Shown in pieces: positions 1-6,733 of a stretch of 9,643 nucleotides of DNA. The notes below the pieces were generated by a model that was not told the origin of the DNA, made no database searches, and worked only from the letters and a program-made list of their open reading frames with translations. The translations under genes were made by a program, and so were the position numbers. The DNA lies in NCBI GenBank assembly GCA_027316975.1, contig DAHVFL010000154.1:1-9643 (forward strand), written 5' to 3'. Within the stretch, counting starts at the first letter, position 1. Each line of letters begins with the position of its first letter. The DNA is from Chloroflexota bacterium. Lineage in GTDB: Bacteria; Chloroflexota; Ktedonobacteria; Ktedonobacterales; Ktedonobacteraceae.

Positions 1-1618
1 GTATTTTCTGGTGGCTGATCTGGTGCTTACAGTATTCGCGCGGTTCTGTTTCGCTGAGTTCTATGCCTGCGCGGGGAATCACCATCGCTAATAGCTCTTC
101 TCCGAAGAATTTGTCGGGGACGCCGAGTACCTGCACATCGGCGATCTTTGGGTGGCGGATCAAAAATTCTTCGATCTCGGTGGGGAAGATGTTTTCGCCG
201 CCACGAATAACCATATCCTTCAAGCGGCCTACGATGTTGATGTAGCCCCGCGCATTCATGGTAGCCAGGTCGCCGGTATGCAGCCAGCCATCGCTATCAA
301 TGGCATCGGCGGTCTTCTCCGGCATGTTATAGTACCCGGCCATGACGAGATAGCCACGGCAGCATAATTCGCCGCGCTCGCCACATGGTACCAGCGCGCC
401 TGTGGCGGGGTCGATGATTTTGACTTCTCCATGCGGCATCGGCACGCCGACCGTTGCGGATTTCAGTTCAAAGGAGTCATCCTGTTTGGTGAGAGTGATA
501 GCGGCGCTGGCCTCGGTTTGCCCAAATACGATGGTCGCGTTCGCGCCCATGCGCTCTTTGACTTGCTCCATAAGATAGACCGGCACGGGGGAGCCGCCAC
601 TGACGACGCTTTGCAGGGAGGACAGGTCGTATTGCGCGAAGTCGGGATGCTGCATTATGGCAAGCAGCATGGTGGGAACGCCGCCAAACCTGGCGCAATG
701 TTCGCTACTCAAGACTTGCAAGGTCTTGAGCGGATCGAAGGCCATCAAGGGATGCAGGGTCGCGCCAACGCCCAGCGCGGCGAGAATGCCCAGCACGCAT
801 CCGCCAGCATGGAAGAATGGCATGGCGGTGCAGATACGTTCCCCCTGTTGAACGTCCCAGCGCAGTGCGAAGATTCTGCCGTTATTGAGGATGGCGCGCT
901 GCGTCTGGATGGCTCCTTTGGGAAAGCCGGTGGTGCCGGAAGTGTAGAGGATTTGCGCGGGGTCGGTCGGTTGCACCGATGCCTGCCGCTCGTTCAGCGC
1001 GTCCATACTGACCTGTTCGCCAGACGCGACCATGTCGCGAAAGAGGGCAGGCCGCCAGTTCTCTTGCTCAAACAAAGTGGCGGGAGGCGCGCCAAGCAGG
1101 CTGATATAGCGCAATCGAGGGAATACATCACTATGTACTGCGCCGTTGAAGTCGCCGGGTGTGACTAAGGACCGTATGGTTGCCAGGCAGTCATGATCGC
1201 GCACCTTTGCCATGAAGAAGAGCGCGGCCACGTCGCCGTTCTGCAAAATATACTCGACCTCTTTTGCTCGCAGCACGGGGTTGATCGTTACCAGGACAAG
1301 TCCAGCCTTTGATGCTGCCAGTTCGAGCAGAGGCCACTCGGGCAGGTTGATGGCCCAAACCGCGATATGCTCGCCTTTTTTGAGACCCAACGCCATCAGC
1401 CCGCGCGCTACTACATTGACACGCTCACGGTATTCGCGATACGTCCAGCGAATGTCGAGCGCGCCGCCCAGTTCGGGGTAGCATGAATACACAAGCGCTT
1501 CCTGCGTGGGAATTTCTTCTGCGCGGCGATCTAACAAAGCGCCGGGTGTCATTTCGAGAAGTGAAACACCCGCGGATTCAGCCTGCCAGTAAGAAAGGCC
1601 ATCGTTGGTCATACCCAT
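1..1618 (-). CDS. Acyl-CoA synthetase (AMP-binding, class I adenylate-forming), 3' end outside window
   Basis: The enzyme activates a carboxylic acid, probably a medium- or long-chain fatty acid, to an acyl-adenylate and then to acyl-CoA in the cytoplasm. I translated 539 codons from ATG at 1618; the frame runs off the left edge. Visible motifs are the ATP-binding P-loop YTSGTTGFPKG (residues 225-235), FGQTEA (365-370), the ATP-ribose aspartate in GWLHTGD (D450), and GRLKD at the hinge (464-468), followed by RGGENIFPTEIE. The missing part should be only about 30-40 residues and should hold the catalytic lysine of the GKIxK motif. The start at 1618 has a Shine-Dalgarno GGAGGG (1629-1624) five bases upstream; a second ATG at 1612 is possible. 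The gene lies downstream of the BMP lipoprotein gene on the same strand, across a 176-bp gap with its own promoter candidate. The substrate cannot be read from the sequence; FadD-like and ACSF2-like enzymes look alike here. Confidence 0.95.
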   Translation of the reverse strand, partial: MGMTNDGLSYWQAESAGVSLLEMTPGALLDRRAEEIPTQEALVYSCYPELGGALDIRWTYREYRERVNVVARGLMALGLKKGEHIAVWAINLPEWPLLELAASKAGLVLVTINPVLRAKEVEYILQNGDVAALFFMAKVRDHDCLATIRSLVTPGDFNGAVHSDVFPRLRYISLLGAPPATLFEQENWRPALFRDMVASGEQVSMDALNERQASVQPTDPAQILYTSGTTGFPKGAIQTQRAILNNGRIFALRWDVQQGERICTAMPFFHAGGCVLGILAALGVGATLHPLMAFDPLKTLQVLSSEHCARFGGVPTMLLAIMQHPDFAQYDLSSLQSVVSGGSPVPVYLMEQVKERMGANATIVFGQTEASAAITLTKQDDSFELKSATVGVPMPHGEVKIIDPATGALVPCGERGELCCRGYLVMAGYYNMPEKTADAIDSDGWLHTGDLATMNARGYINIVGRLKDMVIRGGENIFPTEIEEFLIRHPKIADVQVLGVPDKFFGEELLAMVIPRAGIELSETEPREYCKHQISHQKI

Positions 1619-1653
1619 AGGTGCCCTCCGTTGGGATGCTTTTTATACTGCTT

Positions 1654-1670
1654 ACAAGACGGTCTCTTAT
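1654..1670. promoter_or_regulatory. Imperfect 17-bp inverted repeat, candidate operator of the acyl-CoA synthetase gene
   Basis: The arms ACAAGA (1654-1659) and TCTTAT (1665-1670) match at five of six positions and are separated by CGGTC. The repeat sits at the transcription start expected from the promoter at 1676-1704, where a repressor would block initiation. Acyl-CoA synthetase genes are often controlled by TetR-type repressors with palindromic sites of this size, but no regulator gene is adjacent. This is inference from position and symmetry only. Confidence 0.3.
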
Positions 1671-1675
1671 GCAGT

Positions 1676-1704
1676 AGCATACGCTTTCTAGAAATGAGTT
1701 GCAA
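1676..1704 (-). promoter_or_regulatory. Sigma-70-type promoter candidate for the acyl-CoA synthetase gene
   Basis: On the minus strand, -35 TTGCAA (1704-1699) and -10 TATGCT (1681-1676) are separated by exactly 17 bases. Transcription would start near 1669, giving a leader of about 50 bases before the ATG at 1618. Both boxes are one or two bases from consensus. Confidence 0.5.
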
Positions 1705-1711
1705 GAGGGAT

Positions 1712-1743
1712 TACCAGGGCGGGGGCTTGCCCCCGCCCTGGTA
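1712..1743. repeat. GC-rich perfect hairpin downstream of the BMP gene
   Basis: A 15-bp perfect inverted repeat (arms 1712-1726 and 1729-1743) has only TT between the arms. The stem core is GGGCGGGGGC. It lies 51 bp past the stop of the lipoprotein gene and could slow or end its transcription. There is no T-run on either side, so it is not a canonical intrinsic terminator. It may instead be a dispersed intergenic palindrome. Confidence 0.6.
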
Positions 1744-1755
1744 TTAATCGGCGCA

Positions 1756-1780
1756 TGGAGGCGCGGCCTGCCGCGTCCCA
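1756..1780. repeat. Second GC-rich hairpin downstream of the BMP gene
   Basis: The arms TGGAGGCGCGG (1756-1766) and CCGCGTCCCA (1771-1780) pair through ten base pairs with one bulged A and one G-T wobble, closing a CCTG loop. On the minus strand it reads GGGACGCGG, which resembles the half-site of the GGACGCGAT repeat family found further right. With the neighbouring hairpin at 1712-1743 it forms a double hairpin behind the lipoprotein gene. Confidence 0.45.
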
Positions 1781-1794
1781 CCATGTCATGTCGT

Positions 1795-2907
1795 TTACGG
1801 AATGGCTTCTGGTGGAACGAGCGAGCCACTTTTAATCATACCTGCGTAGTTGTTGGCGGTAGTGACTGCATCGGCGGGAACATTGCTGCTGGTGGTGCCG
1901 TAGCCAACGCCATCATGCGCGAGGTCGAACTTCGTGGGAGCGGCCACGAAGGCAGCGTAGGTTGTTTTTTCGGCATCATCGATGATGGTGAAGACGGCAG
2001 AATCCACACGCTTGAGGGCGCTGGTAATCACGCCCTTCCGGACGGCGCCCGTGGAGTCTTTGCTCTGGTCGGCATCAACGCCGATGCTGTAGACGCCCTT
2101 CGCTGCGGCTGCGTCAAGTACGCCAATGCCACAACCACCAGCGACCTGGAAGATGATGTCGGCCATGTTGTCGGTGATCTGCTTATTGGCGATACCTTTA
2201 CAAATGGTAGGGTCGGTAAAGTTGCTTGAGTAACCGACGACAACTTTGACGGTTGGATCAACTTTGGTTGCGCAAAACTTGTAACCGGCGATATAACGGT
2301 TGACGGGGGGAATGGGCAGTCCGCCGACCGCGCCGATAGTGTTCTTGCCCAGCAGACCCGGAACCACCGATTTGCCATCCTTTTCCATTTGACCTGCTAT
2401 AGCGCCGACGAGACAGCCGGCTTCTTGCTCTTTAAAGAAAAGGGGAGCGACATTGCTCAGGTTCTCGCAAGCGCCGGTGTTGGCATCGGGTACGGCGCAG
2501 CCATCAACGATGGCAAACATCTTACTGGTAAAGTGTTTGGCTACTTGATCCAGAGGCGTCTGCATCAAGAAACCAACCGCGATAACCACGTCCGCCTGAT
2601 TTGCTGCCGATGTGAGGTTCTTCACATATTCACTGGCGGTAGGAGTCTGCGTCTGAATGACTACGTCGGGGAAACCATACTGGGCGCGGGCTTTCTCATA
2701 GCCGGTGTGCGCCAACTGGTTGAAGCCGCCGTCGTTCAGGCCTCCTACGTCGGTGACTAACGCCACTGTATACTTCGCCTTAGGGGCTGTTGTTGCCCCT
2801 GGTGTGGGAGTACTGCTACCAGTAGTGGTACCTCCACATGCTGCCAGTAGCATGGCGAACAGGGTCAGGAGTCCCGCGAGACGGATATAGCCGCTCGTTC
2901 TTCGCAT
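1795..2907 (-). CDS. BMP/PnrA-family substrate-binding lipoprotein
   Basis: Predicted extracytoplasmic lipoprotein of the basic-membrane-protein family, the binding component of ABC importers that usually take up nucleosides. From ATG at 2907 it has 370 residues. It begins with a type II signal peptide: an arginine-containing n-region, a hydrophobic stretch (LAGLLTLFAM) and lipobox LAAC with Cys24 as the lipidated residue. A Thr/Ser/Pro linker follows, then the family signature VTDVGGLNDGGFNQ and later GCGIGVLDAAAAKGVYSIGVDADQ. I chose ATG 2907 because AAAGGA lies seven bases upstream; the reading frame continues to a TTG at 2937 and an ATG at 2925, but these lack a better ribosome site. No permease or ATPase gene is present on either side, which is unusual because such proteins are normally encoded with their transporter. 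Family assignment is firm; the ligand is not. Confidence 0.92.
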   Translation of the reverse strand: MRRTSGYIRLAGLLTLFAMLLAACGGTTTGSSTPTPGATTAPKAKYTVALVTDVGGLNDGGFNQLAHTGYEKARAQYGFPDVVIQTQTPTASEYVKNLTSAANQADVVIAVGFLMQTPLDQVAKHFTSKMFAIVDGCAVPDANTGACENLSNVAPLFFKEQEAGCLVGAIAGQMEKDGKSVVPGLLGKNTIGAVGGLPIPPVNRYIAGYKFCATKVDPTVKVVVGYSSNFTDPTICKGIANKQITDNMADIIFQVAGGCGIGVLDAAAAKGVYSIGVDADQSKDSTGAVRKGVITSALKRVDSAVFTIIDDAEKTTYAAFVAAPTKFDLAHDGVGYGTTSSNVPADAVTTANNYAGMIKSGSLVPPEAIP

Positions 2908-3168
2908 GTACGCATCCTTTCTCATTCTCTTCTTCAAAATACGCTTTTTGTCTGTCCATGGGTATCAGCCAGTAAGCACTCTTTCTCTCTCGCTGGAAAT
3001 AGGTATCGCTCTCGCGAGATGCCGGAGAGCGCCTTCTCATCGCAGGTGAACCATGAACAATGCAGTCAGGAACGCCATTCCGTTGAGTGGAATCGCATCC
3101 ACGCCAATACATCCTGCTAGCATACATACGTCTTGAAGAGGTTGTTTCTCACAAAGAAAAGGAGGGTT
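2908..3168 (-). other. Non-coding leader region upstream of the BMP gene
   Basis: This 261-bp stretch has no plausible gene. It contains the ribosome site of the lipoprotein gene at its left end and small inverted repeats, for example GCTCTC (3008-3013) with GAGAGC (3025-3030), and ATTCC/GGAAT near 3080. I see no convincing -35/-10 pair and no match to the conserved core of purine or other common riboswitches. Confidence 0.4.
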
Positions 3169-3238
3169 CTATGAAGCGCATCGGCCAGTGTAGGGACTCG
3201 ATTAATCGAGTCCCTACACTGGCCGATGCGCTTCATAG
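3169..3238. repeat. Perfect 70-bp palindrome behind the NYN gene, containing a copy of the GGACGCG-type repeat
   Basis: The arms 3169-3203 and 3204-3238 are exact reverse complements with no spacer. The inner 30 bp (3189-3218) match the window-wide palindrome family: the right half ATCGAGTCCCTACA differs by one base from ATCGCGTCCCTACA at 7685-7698. The outer 20 bp on each side form a further inverted repeat of different sequence. It begins two bases after the stop codon of the NYN gene. On that strand it is followed by CCTCCTTTTCTTT, so the transcript could form a very long stem followed by a pyrimidine tract and act as a terminator. It could also be an insertion of a short palindromic mobile element. 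A cruciform-forming repeat of this length can also arise as an assembly or cloning artefact. Confidence 0.9.
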
Positions 3239-3240
3239 GG

Positions 3241-5490
3241 CTATACGCGGATTTCGTCGAGCATCGAGAGATTGATGAAGAGATCGCAACTCTGACGCAG
3301 CGACGCGGACATCGATTCGTCGAAGGCAACGACCTCGACTCGCACGCCGTGATCGGAGCAGTAGTCGAGCAAGGGAATGAAGTCGCCATCACCGCTGACA
3401 AGCACGATGCAGTCAACGGCTCCGCCATCGACCAGTCTCACCACGTCCATACAGAGGTCGAGGTCCATGTCGGCCTTCTTAGCGCCGCTGGCGAAGGTTT
3501 TGTAGTTCTTGGTAGTGATCCTGTAGCCCAGACCTTTCACGGCTTGCAAGAACATCTGGTCGTCGCCAGGCTGCGGGCTGGTGGGGCAATAGGCGTGCGC
3601 ACGCACAAGGCGGCGATTGCCGCGCAAGAAATCGAGCAACTTGCCAAAGTCGATAGTTATGCGCAGTGTGCGCGCTGAGTAGAGCAGGTTGGCAACGTCT
3701 ACGAAGACGCCCACACGCTCCGCCGATGGGAAAGGCGGCAGTGTGACCGAGACGTTAGTGGGGGTCTGGTTCGCGCGCCGCAGTTCGGCCACCATGCGAT
3801 CACTTTGAGTTTGAATGGCCTGCGAGATGACGTTGCCCAGGTAATTGACCGCTCCCGTTGAAAGGATGCCGTCACCACCACTACGCACAGCCGGAAGCGG
3901 CGTTATGGAACCGCGCTGCACCTCGTTACCACGAACAGGGCGTGTGAGTCTTGGCTGCGCGGGGAGAACGCTGCCCCGGGCGGGTGTTGGCTCTGGCCCT
4001 TGAAATGGCCCGGTCGCGTCGTTGCCCTGGTTCATCTGGTTTACCGTCATACCGGACTCGATCGTATAGGAAGTTGAAGGCGTGTTTGGCGTGGCTGACG
4101 GGGCGCGATTACTGAAATCTGAATTGCGCGCTGGCATAACTGGAGACACGGGCGCGATTGGCGCAGGCGCCCCTGGCAATGGAGTGGAAGCAGTTGTTTG
4201 TGTTGTTGGCCTGGTTGCCGGTGTTGGCGGTGTCGTGGCACCATTGCTGTTCGTGCGACGACGACGACGACGACGCGAAGCGGCCTGCAACTCGGAGTAC
4301 TCCAGAGGGGGCAAATCTTCTAGCGGTGTCTCGGTGGAGGCGCGCAGTAAGGCATCTGATGATGTTTCCGTCGAAGCCTGTGGCAGTGGCTGGTCGGCTA
4401 CCGGCGTCCCATCAGGAAGGCGGATTACGGCGTCCGCTTTTGTGGTTTCTGCTTTTACGGTCTCCTTTATGGCATCGATGGATACCCGGGCTTTTCCGTG
4501 CTGACCTTCCTGACTATGACGGCGACGACGATCATTATTAGGGCGGGTCACAGGCGCGGGAGGCGCGGGAAGCGCGGTCACTTCACTTTCAGGAGTGGAC
4601 TCAGGTTCGGGGGCAGGCGGTTTTGTTCCTGTTGCGAGCGATGGCGATTCGAAAGCAGAGCCGTTTGTGGGTTTAGCGACCTGCTCCGGCGCTGTGTTTT
4701 CCGGGCGTGGGCGAAGACTTACCGGCTCAGAGGGCGAAGGCGCAAGCGATACGGGCTTTGACGAAACGGGGGCTTGAGCGGCTGGCGCGGGTCGATCAAA
4801 ACGGTAGCGGCGCGCGGGTTTTGGTGACTCGCTCTGCTCTCCTTGCGTTGCTGTGTCCCGATGTGTGCCTGCGAGGGCCTGCTCCGACGTTTCTCCGGCA
4901 GGCGCGGGCGATTCTCCCTGCGCTACAGGCATCTGGGCGCTGGTAGAGGCTTGATGCGTCGTATCCTCTGGCTTCGTAAGAGACGTTGGGGCAGCAGGAA
5001 CGGTACCCTGGGTTACAAACGTTTCGCGCTGTCGCCCGCCTCCCTGGCGAGGGATACGAATGCGGGTCGCGGGTCGCAAGAGAGGTGACACGGGTCGCTC
5101 CGGTTTAGTAGTTGTGGCAGCAGGGGCGGTATCTCTGACGTCCGACTGCGGCTCCGGGGTTTCCATGTGAGCGAAGGACTCCTGGGCTGGCGCGGCTTCG
5201 GCGGCTTCGGCCTGCGCTGCTGGCTGTTCGTTGTGGCCGGTCGCAGGGATGTGGTTTATCAGACCCTGTGGAGTCATGCGTTCCTCTCGCTGGCGAAATT
5301 CCTCGATCAAAGCGGTGAAGGAGGGTGCCGCGTCTTCGGCGGTGAATGCTGAGCCGGGGGTATCCTGAATCTGAATAGAGGCAGGAATTTCTGTTACCCC
5401 GGCGTTTGTGGGAGAATTATGAGCAGACGAATCCTCTACGACAGTCACTTGAGTGTCGTTATTCTCCGGTTGTGTTGGTTGTGTTGTCAC
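3241..5490 (-). CDS. Large protein with long Pro/Ala/Thr-rich disordered region and C-terminal NYN (PIN-like, LabA/DUF88) domain
   Basis: The protein has 749 residues from GTG at 5490. I chose this start because GGAG (5500-5497) lies six bases upstream and low-complexity coding begins here; the frame extends to ATG 5640, but that extra part does not look like protein. Residues 1 to about 590 are rich in Pro, Ala, Thr, Ser, Glu and Gln and are probably disordered. They include basic patches that may bind RNA: RIRIPRQGGGRQR, NNDRRRRHSQ, and seven consecutive arginines (406-412) encoded by CGT repeats. Residues 593-749 form an NYN domain: VGVFVDVANLLYS with D598, KKADMDLDL (D674, D676, D678) and VLVSGDGDF (D701, D703). 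These acidic residues match the metal-binding set of PIN-like nucleases. NYN proteins are predicted ribonucleases, so RNA cleavage or processing is the likely role. It stands alone, with a 376-bp upstream gap and a palindrome at its end. Domain call is firm; substrate and partners are unknown. Confidence 0.9.
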   Translation of the reverse strand: MTTQPTQPENNDTQVTVVEDSSAHNSPTNAGVTEIPASIQIQDTPGSAFTAEDAAPSFTALIEEFRQREERMTPQGLINHIPATGHNEQPAAQAEAAEAAPAQESFAHMETPEPQSDVRDTAPAATTTKPERPVSPLLRPATRIRIPRQGGGRQRETFVTQGTVPAAPTSLTKPEDTTHQASTSAQMPVAQGESPAPAGETSEQALAGTHRDTATQGEQSESPKPARRYRFDRPAPAAQAPVSSKPVSLAPSPSEPVSLRPRPENTAPEQVAKPTNGSAFESPSLATGTKPPAPEPESTPESEVTALPAPPAPVTRPNNDRRRRHSQEGQHGKARVSIDAIKETVKAETTKADAVIRLPDGTPVADQPLPQASTETSSDALLRASTETPLEDLPPLEYSELQAASRRRRRRRTNSNGATTPPTPATRPTTQTTASTPLPGAPAPIAPVSPVMPARNSDFSNRAPSATPNTPSTSYTIESGMTVNQMNQGNDATGPFQGPEPTPARGSVLPAQPRLTRPVRGNEVQRGSITPLPAVRSGGDGILSTGAVNYLGNVISQAIQTQSDRMVAELRRANQTPTNVSVTLPPFPSAERVGVFVDVANLLYSARTLRITIDFGKLLDFLRGNRRLVRAHAYCPTSPQPGDDQMFLQAVKGLGYRITTKNYKTFASGAKKADMDLDLCMDVVRLVDGGAVDCIVLVSGDGDFIPLLDYCSDHGVRVEVVAFDESMSASLRQSCDLFINLSMLDEIRV

Positions 5491-5601
5491 TAAGATCTCC
5501 AGTCTCAACTGTTGTGGACCGGAGCGCAGGCACGCCAGCCATTGAGAATATGCGCATCTACAGTGCGCGAGTGTCAGGTAGAGACGATAATGAGGTGAAA
5601 C

Positions 5602-5626
5602 GGATACGATACCTTGCATCCCTACA
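5602..5626. repeat. Degenerate copy of the GGACGCGAT-type palindrome
   Basis: Aligned without gaps to the copy at 7674-7698, 20 of 25 bases agree, including the final TCCCTACA. Changes at positions 4 and 5 of the left arm and 17 of the right arm leave a weaker stem (GGATAC against GCATCC). Confidence 0.55.
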
Positions 5627-5680
5627 CAACGGGTTTTCAAGAGAACGCTTCAGACGTAGCTGGTTTGCGCGGGCATTGGT

Positions 5681-5700
5681 AGACGCGATACTTCGGGTCC
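5681..5700. repeat. Degenerate copy of the GGACGCGAT-type palindrome
   Basis: AGACGCGATACTTCGGGTCC matches the first 20 bases of the copy at 7674 in 17 positions. The CTACA tail is lost. Confidence 0.5.
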
Positions 5701-5755
5701 TGGCACTGCTGCGCAGCGTAAACATTCTTGATCCGCGTTGTAAATGGTTCCCTGA

Positions 5756-5777
5756 GGACGCAGTCCGGCGTCCCTAC
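5756..5777. repeat. Shortened copy of the GGACGCGAT-type palindrome
   Basis: GGACGC (5756-5761) and GCGTCC (5768-5773) form a perfect six-base stem around AGTCCG and are followed by CTAC, as in the other family members. The central GAT/ATC bases are replaced. Confidence 0.55.
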
Positions 5778-5866
5778 GCCCGTTCCCCACCCTTATACTA
5801 TTCTCGGACAGGCTTCTTGAATTGCATCTACGATCCCGGTCCGGCCTTGTTTATGTGCCGTCTTTT

Positions 5867-6673
5867 TTACTCCTGCTGTACGCTCCGGTTAAACGGCGGA
5901 ACACTTGTGCGTACAGGTTGAATAGAAGGTTCAATTCCTTCGTCAGTATTCAGGGCTTCAGGCAGGTTGGCAGGAGCAATAAATTGCGTTCCCGCTTCGG
6001 CGCTACTCTGTTTCTCCGAGGGGAAATCGCCAGCTTTGCTCACTGTCCTGGCAAGTTCAAGTTGCCTGGTGACCCGCCAGATATGCGCAATCCGCTCTAT
6101 GGCAGTGAAATTTGAAAAGACTGCCAACAGCAACACTGCCCAGATAACAGTACCGGTGATTAGCCCGATAGCCAGTATAATGACACGTTCAGGGCGGGCC
6201 AGCAGCCCGGTTTTGCACTCCAACCCTAATCCTTCGGCGCGCGCTTTCGCGTAGCTTACCATGAAGGAACCGACTACAGCTATGTATATCGCATTTAGCA
6301 TCCAGGATTGTTCATTGAGGAACGGCCAGAGATTTTCATGCAGCGTCCGCGCTTGCAGGGCATACCAGAACAACCCGAACAGGATAATACTTTCTGAATA
6401 GCGGTCAAGCGTTGAGTCCAGGAATGCGCCAAAAGTGGTGGAGGCATTCCTGGCGCGTGCCAACGCGCCATCGAACATGTCAAAGATGCCAGCAAACAAT
6501 ACCAGCAAGCCGCCAACCAGTAAATATCCCTGAGCAATCACTCCGGCTGTTACCAGACTGATTACAAGCCCTACGAGGGTGAGGGTATTCGGCGTAATAC
6601 CGAGTTGAGCCAGCGGTCGCATGATCAACGTGACAAACTGCCGAACTCGTTGCTGTACGCGTCTGCTAAACAT
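5867..6673 (-). CDS. CDP-alcohol phosphatidyltransferase (PgsA/PIP-synthase-like)
   Basis: Integral membrane enzyme that transfers a phosphatidyl group from CDP-diacylglycerol to an alcohol in phospholipid synthesis. The 268-residue product carries the complete signature D-x2-D-G-x2-A-R-x8-G-x3-D-x3-D at residues 65-90 (D65, D68, D86, D90), which binds the metals and CDP. Hydrophobic segments lie around 31-64, 93-107, 126-142 and 165-188. The loop KARAEGLGLECKTGLLARPE resembles phosphatidylinositol-phosphate synthases, so inositol phosphate is a plausible acceptor, but glycerol phosphate cannot be excluded. The hydrophilic tail after about residue 200 is longer than in typical family members of about 200 residues. 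ATG 6673 is the only good start, yet no Shine-Dalgarno precedes it (see the promoter entry). The gene lies downstream of the PHP gene, separated by 166 bp that contain a double hairpin. Confidence 0.92.
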   Translation of the reverse strand: MFSRRVQQRVRQFVTLIMRPLAQLGITPNTLTLVGLVISLVTAGVIAQGYLLVGGLLVLFAGIFDMFDGALARARNASTTFGAFLDSTLDRYSESIILFGLFWYALQARTLHENLWPFLNEQSWMLNAIYIAVVGSFMVSYAKARAEGLGLECKTGLLARPERVIILAIGLITGTVIWAVLLLAVFSNFTAIERIAHIWRVTRQLELARTVSKAGDFPSEKQSSAEAGTQFIAPANLPEALNTDEGIEPSIQPVRTSVPPFNRSVQQE

Positions 6674-6679
6674 ATGTGT

Positions 6680-6685
6680 ATTGTA
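6680..6685 (-). promoter_or_regulatory. Candidate -10 box implying a leaderless mRNA for the CDP-alcohol phosphatidyltransferase
   Basis: On the minus strand TACAAT (6685-6680) lies six bases before the ATG at 6673, so transcription would start at or next to the A of the start codon. This agrees with the missing Shine-Dalgarno. An overlapping TATGAT (6690-6685) is an alternative that would leave a leader of about four bases. No clear -35 box is visible. Confidence 0.35.
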
Positions 6686-6733
6686 TCATACTTGTCACTA
6701 TTCGGACTAGCCCCCAAAATGAAGGCGACTTTA

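Larger units (their letters stand above)
5491..5866. other. Intergenic region with three decayed repeat copies
   Basis: No reading frame here looks like protein. The 376 bp contain at least three degenerate relatives of the GGACGCGAT...ATCGCGTCCCTACA palindrome, listed separately. The ribosome site of the NYN gene (GGAG, 5500-5497) is at the left end. I could not find a good promoter pair for that gene. The region reads like an accumulation of old repeat insertions. Confidence 0.5.

Noticed and set aside
431..1168. Long plus-strand open frame (245 codons) opposite the acyl-CoA synthetase
   Set aside because: It is the antisense shadow of a gene with all expected motifs on the minus strand; its translation shows no recognisable domain and is Gly/Arg/His-rich as expected from reversed codons.
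1699..2229. Plus-strand open frame opposite the BMP gene
   Set aside because: Antisense to a clear lipoprotein; no ribosome site or domain.
2908..3168. Purine-type riboswitch in front of the nucleoside-binding-like lipoprotein gene
   Set aside because: I could not find the conserved junction or loop sequences; only minor hairpins are visible.
3171..3275. 34-codon plus-strand frame with an excellent AAAGGAGGG site before ATG 3171
   Set aside because: The coding part is mostly the palindrome itself and then antisense to the NYN gene. The ribosome site is striking, but the peptide has no features, so I treat it as chance or a relic of the sequence that formed the outer palindrome arm.
5406..5921. 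171-codon plus-strand frame across the gap upstream of the NYN gene
   Set aside because: It overlaps the 5' end of one gene and the 3' end of another in antisense and runs through three repeat copies; its composition does not look like protein.
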